This document shows positions 1 through 8,016 of a stretch of DNA of 64,000 bases, one piece after another (the first letter of the stretch is position 1; each line of letters starts with the position of its first letter). A program made the position numbers and the translations under genes. The DNA comes from Prorocentrum cordatum (Eukaryota; Sar; Dinophyceae; Prorocentrales; Prorocentraceae). The stretch covers positions 104,227 to 168,226 of the forward strand of contig CAUYUJ010019914.1 of assembly GCA_963575745.1 (NCBI GenBank), read 5' to 3'. The notes beneath the pieces are model-generated. The model searched no databases and was not told the DNA's origin. It worked only from the letters and a program-made list of their open reading frames with translations.

Positions 1-140
1 CGAAGACCGCCGAAGACCGCCGAAAGACCGACGAAAGACTGCCGAAGACCGCCGAAGACCGCCGAAAGACCGCCGAAAGACCGCCGAAGACCGCCGCAAG
101 ACCGCCGCAAGACCGCCGAAGACCGCCGCAGACCGCGTGG
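1..140. repeat. Decamer tandem repeat
   Basis: Tandem copies of a 10-11 bp unit, CCGAAGACCG with a CCGAAAGACCG variant, run from the window edge to about 140. The array probably continues outside the window. Its A/G/C-rich composition resembles the CCCAAGAC-rich repeats found later in the window. Confidence 0.85.
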
Positions 141-203
141 GGCCCCAGCGCCCCCGGCGGGGCGCGCGCTGGCTGGCGGTCTTCAGAGGCCAAGATGCGT
201 TGC

Positions 204-330
204 GAGGGTTCGGACTTTCGAGCACCCAGACCCTGGGAGGCGATATTCGCTCGACACCGTTTCGATGCTTCTTGAGTTGCTCGGGATTATTTCTGGGATG
301 TGGTCCTTAAGTACGATGGGAGCAACATCA
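204..330 (+). repeat. Dispersed repeat H, copy 1
   Basis: This stretch is similar to 16129-16260. Shared blocks include CCCTGGGAGGCGA, CTCGACACCGTTTCGAT and TTATTTCTGGGATGTGGTCC, in the same order and spacing with scattered substitutions. No coding potential is evident. Confidence 0.6.
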
Positions 331-463
331 GGCGAGGGGCCCGTGATCGAACGCGTGAGATCGGTTCCGAAAAACTTCCCGGGAGGTCGCCCGCCCCTGG
401 AACCCCCCGTCCAGGCCCAGGGGAGGGGGTAGGTCGGGGGCCCCCAAACGGGGTGGTGACCAC

Positions 464-632
464 ACCGTGCGGTGAGTCGGTGGGGATTCGGGGTCGCCGC
501 ACGGTTTTGGTACTCGGGTCGTTCTCCCAGGACGTCTCGGGCGACAGGGGCCTCTCGGGTCCCAAGACCGTGCAGTGACGGACCGTGCGGTGAGGTCTTG
601 GGGGAAGTCGAGGTCACCGCACGGTCTGTCAC
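464..632. repeat. Two adjacent inverted repeats with an ACCGTGCGG core
   Basis: Arms at 464-475 and 494-505 pair (ACCGTGCGGTGA with TCGCCGCACGGT). Arms at 575-593 and 614-632 pair over 19 bp with one mismatch (GTGACGGACCGTGCGGTGA with its complement). Both stems share the ACCGTGCGG core, so the second may be a duplicate of the first. Function is unknown. Confidence 0.65.
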
Positions 633-934
633 TGCACCCTTTCGGGACTCCAAAGCAGGGAGGAGGGGTAAACACCTTCCCGAGCGAGGAGAAGGGGGGC
701 GGACGAGGAACCTCCCTAAACCACCTACGCCCGGAGGGCTGGTGGGACTCCCAGGAGTTCGCCCGCCCCGGGAGGGCTTTTGCCCAGCAGCCGCGCCGCC
801 TCGCCGAGGGCGCCCGAGAAGAGTCACAGCACGGCCGCCGGAGGCTCCCAAGAGCCCAGCCATCGTCGCGGCGAGCGACGAGCGCCCCATGCCCCTGCCA
901 TTCGGGCGAGAGCCCCCTTTTTGAAGATTCCTCC
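633..934. other. GC-rich spacer, no gene seen
   Basis: GC-rich sequence between the inverted repeats and the first CCT tract. Open frames here run into the microsatellite and show no recognisable domain. Confidence 0.5.
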
Positions 935-1330
935 TCATCTTCCTCTTCCCCCTCCCCCTCCTCCTCCTCCTCCTCCTCCTCCTCCTCCTCCTCCTCCTCC
1001 TCCTCCTCCTCCTCCCTCCTCCCCCTCCTCCCCCTCCCCCTACTCCTCCCCCTCCCCTACCTCCTCCTCCTCCTCCTCCTCCTCCTCCTCCTCCTCCTCC
1101 TCCTCCCCTCCCCTCCCCCCCGCCTCCTCCTCCCCTCCTCATATCCTCCTCCTCGGGTCGCTATAGGGCCCCAGGGGAAACCTGCTCCTCCTCCTCCTCC
1201 TCCTCCTCCTCCTCCTCCTCGTCCTCCCCCTTCCTCCTCCTCCTCCTCCTCCTCCTCCTCCTCCTCCTCCTCCTCCTCCTCCTCCTCCTCCTCCTCCTCC
1301 TCCTCCTCCTCCTCCCCTCTCCCCCTCCCC
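935..1330. repeat. (CCT)n trinucleotide tracts
   Basis: Long polypyrimidine tracts of CCT/CTC, broken at 1140-1190 by a non-repetitive block (CTCGGGTCGCTATAGGGCCC). The same block follows another CCT tract at 3662-3697. Apparent poly-Ser, poly-Pro, poly-Leu, poly-Arg and poly-Gly ORFs in this region are translations of the repeat. Confidence 0.95.
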
Positions 1331-1550
1331 CCGAAGAGCCCCCCCCCCCCCCCAGAGCACGACGAGCGGTATCTCTAGGCCTCAGTCGGGCTTGTCCCTC
1401 TGCAGGTGGAATACTCAAGAATAGTCAAAACAAAATTGTCTGGGTTCGCCTACTTCGGAGTATGTTTGAGCATCTTCAGTGATTTGTTATTGTTCATCCC
1501 ATGCCCGACCTAATCCTAGATGGGGTCGGAGTAGATGGGGTCAGAGGACC

Positions 1551-1732
1551 TAGACCCCCTCGGGCAATAGAAGAATCACGACGGGAGGTTTTTTTGGTAT
1601 GTTCGGCCTCTGGGGGGCCCTTGCTGGCCCTCAGGACCGTCAAGAAACGACTCGGGACGAAGACCCGGTCCAGGGGAATGGGTCGAGACCTCCAGGGGTC
1701 GACGATATGAAAAATCATGACGTCGGGGGTCG
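1551..1732 (-). mobile_element. Short inverted-repeat element D, copy 1
   Basis: About 180 bp bounded by TAGACCCCCTCG and CATGACGTCGGGGGTC. It has the internal blocks GACGGGAGGTTTTT, GGCCCTCAGGACCGTCAAG and GGTCCAGGGGAATGGGTC. The same layout recurs at 2717-2897, 16629-16815, 43462-43643, 43871-44052 and 51733-51890, with partial copies at 1950-2105 and 35305-35400. It encodes nothing, so it resembles a MITE or SINE-like unit. The class is unproven. Confidence 0.7.
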
Positions 1733-1736
1733 GAGC

Positions 1737-1949
1737 AGATGGGGTCGGAGGATCGCACCGCATCGCCGGTGCATCGCCGATGCGGGGCCCGATGTGCTTC
1801 ACGCCGGCGAGGCGGATGAATCGAAGCGACGAGGCATCGCCGGCGCATCGGCGATGCATCGCCAGTGTGTCGCCGATACATCGCCGATGTCTGGGCGATG
1901 CGGCGCGATCCTCCGACCCCATCTAGTCCGACCCCATCGAGGAGGCCTC
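1737..1949 (+). mobile_element. Short inverted-repeat element C, copy 1
   Basis: The element starts GATGGGGTCGGAGGATCGC and ends GCGATCCTCCGACCCCATC, giving ~19-bp terminal inverted repeats. The interior is built from overlapping GCATCGCCGATGC-type palindromes. The tail reads GACCCCATCGAGGAGGCCTC. Other copies lie at 2388-2494 (diverged), 43249-43443 and 51211-51386. Copy 1 directly abuts element D copy 1. Confidence 0.75.
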
Positions 1950-2387
1950 TAGTATCGGCACTTTTCGGATTCGTGCGGGCCCTTACGGGGGCTCAGGGCC
2001 TTCCATAAACGATTCGGGGCGCAAAGCCAGTCCTATAGGGGACGGGCCCACAAGCGTCAGGGGGGTCCATGCCGTGGCAGAATCACGACGTCGGCGGTCC
2101 AACCCCTGGTCGTCCTCATAGATCCTTGGAGACCTCCTGAGGCCCCTTAAGGGCAGAAAGCGCTGATACCCATCGGTCTTTGAAAGCAGGTATGGTTGTA
2201 TTCCCAGATTCCATCTACGTTAAGCGCCTTCCTACTTCAATGATCGAGTGGCTTCACCTTTTTCCGTCCTCCTCAGGGCGCGGACGGAACCCGATCTACT
2301 TTTGAAGCCTTCCTACTTCATGTGTCTGCCCTACTTTTTTGTCCGACCGACGGGTATCCTGTCCAGGCTGTCCCAATGGGGCCACAG
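1950..2387. other. Degenerate element D remnant and unassigned spacer
   Basis: Positions 1950-2105 retain diluted element D blocks (GGCCTTCCATAAACGATTCGG, then AATCACGACGTCGGCGG). From 2106 to 2387 only an imperfect repeat of GCCTTCCTACTTCA (about 2227 and 2307) is visible. No gene is seen. Confidence 0.45.
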
Positions 2388-2494
2388 CAGATGAGATCGG
2401 AGATGGCGCCGCGTCGCCGACGTCGCCTGTGCATCGTTGGTCCACTGGCGACGCGGTGCGGTTCTCCGACCCTGTCTGCTTTGGGAGGCCGCCA
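2388..2494 (+). mobile_element. Element C, diverged short copy
   Basis: Retains the order of element C: GATGAGATCGGAG, GCGCCGCGTCGCCGACGTCGC, GACGCGGTGCGGTTCTCCGAC and a GGGAGGCCGCC tail. It is shorter than copy 1 and has lost one internal palindrome. Confidence 0.5.
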
Positions 2495-2716
2495 AGGTTC
2501 CAGCAGCCCAATGCCTCCCTCCTCGACCCTCGAGTGCGAATTGAAACAAAACCTAATGTAGGATGGCGATTCCGAACTGCCCCGGGGGCTACACGCAGCA
2601 GCGGGGGACGATCACCAGATGTGGTTATGGGCGCCTTCTCGTGGGCCTCATCGCCGTTGTCATTGAGACTCTTTGGTCGTCCTCTCCACCATCTTGCGCA
2701 GCGGCAGGCAACTACC

Positions 2717-2897
2717 CAGACCCCCGACGTCGTGATTTATGTTGCAGCGTCGGCCCCAGAGGTCTGGACCCCTTTCCGGGGACCCGTTTCTCATCCTGAC
2801 TCATTTCTTGACGGTCCCGAGGCCCGGGAAGAGCCCATAGAGGCCGAAAACAGTGAACGACCTCCCGTCGCGTTTTTTCACAGCGCGAAGGGGTCTG
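2717..2897 (+). mobile_element. Element D, copy 2
   Basis: Starts CAGACCCCCGACGTCGTGAT and ends near AGGGGTCTG, in the opposite orientation to copy 1. Internal blocks (GAGGTCTGGACCCCTTTCC, TTGACGGTCCCGAGGCCCGG, GACCTCCCGTCGCG) match the family. Confidence 0.65.
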
Positions 2898-2905
2898 TAG
2901 GTTTG

Positions 2906-3290
2906 CTATCAGCGCAGAAGCCGAACAACTATTCGTACTCTGCTATTTTTTTGGAGATGGAATTGTTTTTTTCCTTAACTCGAGCTGCAGATGAGCTGCA
3001 GAGCTCTTCGGCACCGCAATCGGAAGGAAATCATCAGGCGCGCTAGGTCAAAGTATCTAGACGCCTGAAATCAGTCTGCTATCAGCGCTCGGGCTGAAAC
3101 ACTATTCGTACTCTGCTAATTTCTTGGAGATGGTGATGGTTTTCTTGACTTAACTCGCGCTGTAGATCAGCTACAGAGTTCTTCAGCACAGCAATCGGAA
3201 GGGAATCATCAGGGGCGCTAGTTAAAAGTATCTAGACGCCTGATCTCGGTCTGCTATCAGTGCTGGGGCCGAAAAACTATTCGTACGGCC
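2906..3290. repeat. ~175-bp tandem repeat, about 2.2 units
   Basis: Two diverged units begin GCTATCAGCGC (about 2909 and 3081) and a third partial one begins near 3253. Each unit contains ACTATTCGTACTCTGCTA, GCAATCGGAAGG and AAAGTATCTAGACGCCTGA. No coding signal. Confidence 0.8.
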
Positions 3291-3369
3291 GGCGCCGCCG
3301 GCCCTGAAGGCGGGACCTCCCCCGGGACCCCTCGTGGCGAATTGGAGGGTTTCTCCGAAGGGCTTAGGC

Positions 3370-3700
3370 GACCCGTCCTCTTCTCTCCTCGTCCTCCTCC
3401 TCCTCGTCCTCCTCCTCCTCCTCCTCCTCCTCCTCCTGCTCCTCCTTCTCCTCCTCCTCCCCCTCCTCCTCTTTCTCCCTCCTCCTCCTTCTCCTCCTCC
3501 TCCTTCTCCTCCTCCTCCCCCTCCTCCTCTTTCTCCCTCCTCCTCCTCCTCCTCCTTCTCCTCCTCCTCCTCCTTCTCCTCCTCCTCCTCCTCCCCCTCC
3601 TCCTCCCCCCTCCTCCTCCTCCTCCTCCTCCTCCTCCTCCTCCTCCTCCTCCTCTTCCTCCTCCTCGGGTCGCTATAGGGCCCCGGGGGAAACCGTGCAC
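3370..3700. repeat. (CCT)n tract with a shared 3' flank
   Basis: A CCT/CTC tract ends in TCCTCGGGTCGCTATAGGGC followed by CCCGGGGGAAACC. Nearly identical sequence abuts the tract at 1149-1187, so tract and flank have probably been duplicated together. Confidence 0.9.
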
Positions 3701-4640
3701 CCCCCCCTCGGAGAGCGTGGTCCCCGCGCCCCCAGGTCCACGGGAGGGAGGCGGTGGGACGGGTCTTGAGCTCCCCAATGCACAGGGGGCCACCCCATTG
3801 TCCGCCCCCTGTGCACAGGGAGCAGCAGGGGGTGCCGGGGAAGGGACGGGCGGGGGCAAGGGGGGGGACCCCTCCAGGGGGCCGGGCCTGTAGTTAAGCT
3901 GACCCGATCCCCACCCCCAACCCAAATTACTCCCCCCTGTAACCTCCCCCCGTGCCACCCCCCCGCACCCTCCCCCGTATTTCACGCAGTACCACCCCCC
4001 CCGTCAAGGAAGGGAAAGAGGGGAGGGAATCGGCTTGACTACGGCGTTTCTTCCTTCTGTTCGTTCTTCAACGTCCCTGGGATCGACGACGACGACGACG
4101 ACGACGATGGCGAGGACGAGGACGACGACGACAGCGTCTGTCACACGCCGAAGGGTCGGCGGATTTGTTGATCGCCCCCGCCTGTTGCGGGTCAGACCCC
4201 CGGGGCCATGAAGTAGTGCTTGGATATATAGAGGCCCGACCCGAGGATATGGAGGTCGAGAGGCCCGGGGGCCCGCGCGGCCCAACCGCCGTGGCGGGGG
4301 GGGAATCGAGCAACGTCGTCATTGCCGGACGTCGCTGAGGAGGAGGAGGAGGAGGAGGAGGAGGAGGAGGAGGAGGAGGAGGAGGGGGAGGAGGAAGCCA
4401 CGGGCTGAGGGGGGCTGGGCCGTCGTCGCCCTCGTCGGTCGCCCCCTCGTGCTCGGGCTCGCGCGCCGCGGGCCATCGCTCGGCGCCGCGGCCGCGGCAG
4501 GCGCCCCGCCAGGACGCCTCGTGAAGGCGAACCATCCTGGCATCGGCGCCAGCGGCAGCAACGCGCTCAGGCGCGCACGCTGCTCCGAGTCCTCTCTGCC
4601 GCGAGGACCCTCGCGGAACACCACAGCGCCCAGCCCGTCG
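3701..4640. other. Spacer with a perfect hairpin, a (CGA)n and a (GGA)n tract
   Basis: Contents: a perfect 12-bp inverted repeat at 3779-3790 and 3804-3815 (TGCACAGGGGGC), a CGA run at 4082-4130 and a GGA run at 4335-4390. The rest is GC-rich with no recognisable gene. The 5' untranslated part of the retroelement starting near 4640 may lie here, but its edge cannot be seen. Confidence 0.5.
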
Positions 4641-4645
4641 ACAAG

Positions 4646-7549
4646 ATGACGCAGGACTGGAAGCACCAGCGCGCCTGGGAGCAGGCGACTGGGAGCAGCC
4701 ACACTTCTCGTGGTCATCCCGTCGGAGCTCAGCCATGGCCGTGGAGGTCGGGATCTCAGACGCGAAGACGCAGGACGTACGGGAAGAACGACGACCAGAG
4801 CTGGCAGCAGGACCGCGACGGCCACGACCAGTACGACGGCAACGCAAGCACCCGTCACAACAGCCACTGCCAGCAGCAAGACGCCAAGGACGAGCATGCT
4901 CACCACTTCACCCACCACGGCGAAGACACCCACAAGAAAGGTTCACGGGCTCGCTCCACACATCGCACAACGACACGGACGCAGAGCAGGAAGCACTACG
5001 GCGCGCACAACTTCTTCGACGGCTTCCAGTTCTCCAAGAAGCAGCGCGAGATCCTCGACCAGGTCCTCCCTGCCGACGACGTGCGCATGCAGTCCCACGA
5101 GAGCTTCTCCACGCCCCCGCTGGAGGAGGACATGCGCCGCCTTTGGGTGACAACCAAGCGCGGACGCATCGCTCGGTTGGCAGACCAAGCTCAGGGCGCA
5201 CGCGCCGTCGGCGTCGACGATGCCAAGATCGTCGCAGAGCTGTCTGTCAACAAGGCAATGCTCCTCCTCACGTTGTCTCCCGACGAGCGGGTGCACTACT
5301 ACCGCCGATGCATCGACACCACGGTCAGGCGAAAGAATGCGCTCAAGGACGACATCAGGAAGATGCAGACCGAGCTCGACAACACGGAGGGCAGCTTGAG
5401 GATACTACGGGCTCTACTACAGGAGTCGAAGTTTAAGAGGGACGACGCCACACCCGACCTCGAGTACGACGACTTCTACAGCGACAACGACGAGAGCGAG
5501 AAGGACCACCACAACAGGCGCAGGACTCGGACACAGACACCTCACCCACGACAGCGCGAAGATCATCGACCCCAGCAGTACGCAGCACCAGCAGCAGCAC
5601 CACTTCGACAGCAGGACGACCCACACCAAAAAGGTCACAAAGAGCTGCTCGCGATGATCACGGACCTCTCCAAAAAGGTGGACCAGCAGCGACAACACAC
5701 GGGACTCCATCAGCACCACCTAGCTCACCTCCACCAACAAGCTGATCTCCGACAATCCGAGCACCGCGAACAGTTGCAGGAGGAGTTTGCGCGCATGGAA
5801 GCACACACGTCTCAGAAGGCCTTCAACGAGCTTCATCTCGAACTACAGCACCACGAGCAACGACTCCAGCGCCGCTTCCAGGAGGAGATAGACGAGATCA
5901 ACGTGCGCAACCGCCACCTAGAACATCAGCAAGCACAACGGTTCCTACGACAGTCCGAACAACGATGTCAGGAAGATGAAGCTGAACAGGCACATCGCAT
6001 GAAGACCGAGCTCGAACAGCACCAACTACTTCACGACGCCGCACGCGGTCACCTTGCACGGCGGGAAGCAGTACAGCAACACGAACTACGGGAGGCTAAG
6101 CCATATTGGCTCCAGCATCTAATTCGTGAATCCGAGCACCGCCTTCAACAGGAGGAAGCTCAGTGCGCTCACAACCTCCTACTTCAGCACGAGATGAGAG
6201 GGCAGCAACAAGAAGACGCACTACGACTGGCTCAGCAACGACAGCTTCATGAAATCAACTGCAGGGCTCATGCGGAATCATCGGCACTCATGCAAGCCAA
6301 AGAGAAGATCCTCGAGGAGTACGGTGAACTGCGGGCGCAACAACACGAAGCAGCCACGATTCGCACCGAGCACCAGCACGAGCGAGCCCGACTCCAAGGC
6401 GAACGTGCCAACCTACACCTCACCGAGCAGCAGCTCCACGACAGGTACATCAACCACTTGGCGACGACCGAGGAGATGCGAATAAAGGAAAGGGAGGAAA
6501 TGCAACGTGAGTTTCGACAAGCCGAGCTTCTTCATGACCCTCTTGATCTTGAACTGTTGCAAGAATTGAACACGAGATTCAGCGAGAGAGACGAGGAGGA
6601 GAACAGACAGCAGGCGTTAGCCGACTCAGAGGAGAAGCGCATCCACCGCGAGATCGAAGGCGCCCTCACCGCGATCATCCCAGGCCCCTACGAGCTGCCT
6701 CACCCACACGCCGACATCTACCTCGAGCAGCTACGACAGATGAGCTCTCCACCGAACGCAGCTCATTCCACGTCCAACTCAGACGCATGGAGCTTACGAG
6801 ACCTCGGCTTTGCAGCCGCACCACCCACCTCACCACCCGCCCCGAACCCCGACCACACCCACGACAGAACGCCCACACACCCTCCAGCCAGTATCGCCCC
6901 ACTCAGCGATGCCGACCACGACAAGCCCTCTGAAGCACACCACGGCGATACACAAGCATACCAATCGAGCTCTCCGAGATCTTCGTGCTCTCCCACGCCC
7001 ATCGCCGACGACGGCTACCTCTCTCAGCACGACGACGGACAGTCTACGCCCATTCCTGACCTTCATCACGACTCCGACCTCGAAGGCACCGACACCCCCA
7101 TCCCAGCTGCGCAGGCCACTCCCCCCACCCCACACATCATCTTCCCCGAAGTACGTGCCATGTCCGCCCCCCCCGACAAGAGATCGACACCCGATGACCA
7201 ACAGCGATCCACGCCCCTTACCACAATTCTCATCGATCTCAGCGACGACGAGCACGAAGTACCCACCACGCCCAAGACTCGACCGATCACCAGCATCACC
7301 CCAACCCAAGCCTACAGCCCCATCATCCCTCCACCCAGATTCCATATGGGAACGCCCGACAGGGCCCATTCAGCGCCACCATCACGAACCCGATCGGCCC
7401 TCAAGAGACAGGACTCCACATCACGACCACCGCGGAAGGTCCGTATCCACGACAGCGGTGACGGCTTCGTGGACATATCCGACCGCGTCCCTCTCCGTGC
7501 CGATCCCGACGATGAAGGATCGGACACCGCGCTGCGTCCAAAAAACTAG
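4646..7549 (+). CDS. Retroelement ORF1, coiled-coil protein (967 aa)
   Basis: Probably the RNA-binding or structural partner of ORF2, by position and analogy with LINE ORF1 proteins. No RRM or CCHC knuckle is visible. Residues ~1-110 are low-complexity and His/Arg/Thr-rich. A more ordered segment (~120-270) includes LTLSPDERVHYYRRCIDTTV. Residues ~334-673 form a long Gln/Glu/His-rich heptad region typical of coiled coil. The C-terminal third is Pro/Thr/Ser-rich and contains ILIDLSDDE at 861-869, which fits a SUMO-interacting motif. The first Met of the open frame was chosen, and a later start is possible because the first ~100 residues look unstructured. ORF1 is in a different frame from ORF2, 164 bp upstream. 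No stop or frameshift is seen. Confidence 0.75.
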   Translation: MTQDWKHQRAWEQATGSSHTSRGHPVGAQPWPWRSGSQTRRRRTYGKNDDQSWQQDRDGHDQYDGNASTRHNSHCQQQDAKDEHAHHFTHHGEDTHKKGSRARSTHRTTTRTQSRKHYGAHNFFDGFQFSKKQREILDQVLPADDVRMQSHESFSTPPLEEDMRRLWVTTKRGRIARLADQAQGARAVGVDDAKIVAELSVNKAMLLLTLSPDERVHYYRRCIDTTVRRKNALKDDIRKMQTELDNTEGSLRILRALLQESKFKRDDATPDLEYDDFYSDNDESEKDHHNRRRTRTQTPHPRQREDHRPQQYAAPAAAPLRQQDDPHQKGHKELLAMITDLSKKVDQQRQHTGLHQHHLAHLHQQADLRQSEHREQLQEEFARMEAHTSQKAFNELHLELQHHEQRLQRRFQEEIDEINVRNRHLEHQQAQRFLRQSEQRCQEDEAEQAHRMKTELEQHQLLHDAARGHLARREAVQQHELREAKPYWLQHLIRESEHRLQQEEAQCAHNLLLQHEMRGQQQEDALRLAQQRQLHEINCRAHAESSALMQAKEKILEEYGELRAQQHEAATIRTEHQHERARLQGERANLHLTEQQLHDRYINHLATTEEMRIKEREEMQREFRQAELLHDPLDLELLQELNTRFSERDEEENRQQALADSEEKRIHREIEGALTAIIPGPYELPHPHADIYLEQLRQMSSPPNAAHSTSNSDAWSLRDLGFAAAPPTSPPAPNPDHTHDRTPTHPPASIAPLSDADHDKPSEAHHGDTQAYQSSSPRSSCSPTPIADDGYLSQHDDGQSTPIPDLHHDSDLEGTDTPIPAAQATPPTPHIIFPEVRAMSAPPDKRSTPDDQQRSTPLTTILIDLSDDEHEVPTTPKTRPITSITPTQAYSPIIPPPRFHMGTPDRAHSAPPSRTRSALKRQDSTSRPPRKVRIHDSGDGFVDISDRVPLRADPDDEGSDTALRPKN

Positions 7550-7690
7550 ATACGAACGACCCCGATGAGGGCGCTCTGGCTCATCGGACCCGTCGAAAAA
7601 GACCAGAGCAACAGGCCCCTGGTCGGCCTCAAGCGACCATACGTAATTATCGGCCCAGCGCCACACAGCATCACAATGTCACAGACGCAG

Positions 7691-8016
7691 CAACGAACCT
7701 TGCGACCCCTGCGGTGCAGGTAACTTGCAGCTTCAGACACGCACACCCACCCCGCCTTCCACTAGGGAAGCCTACGACGACTGACCTCGACAGGCTGACA
7801 CCCGCTTTGGGGACTGCGGATCAGCACCGAGCGCCAGGCAACATAGACAGCCGACTCTGCCACCATCCCTCCGCGACAGCAGACTCCACTGGCTTGCAGA
7901 CAGCAACCAACCTGACGACCCAGGGGGTGCAGGTGACTTGCACTTCTGACAGCCACCTTCCGACACACACCACCAGTCCACGCGCACTGACTCCTGCTTT
8001 GGGGATAGCAGATCAG
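7691..8016 (+). repeat. Diverged tandem duplication between ORF1 and the ORF2 domains
   Basis: Two related units share GTGCAGGTAACTTGCA (7713) with GTGCAGGTGACTTGCA (7927), and CCCGCTTTGGGGACTGCGGA (7802) with a matching block near 7992. In the ORF2 frame both encode the pattern VQVTC...LTPALG.ADQ. The unit is ~190-214 bp. It lies in a Thr/Pro/His-rich part of ORF2 that may be untranslated leader instead. Confidence 0.6.

Noticed and set aside
6109-6126. SL-like AAGCCATATTGGCTCCAG in ORF1
   Set aside because: 15 of 18 matches inside a well-formed coding segment (KPYWLQ). Expected close to once by chance in this window.
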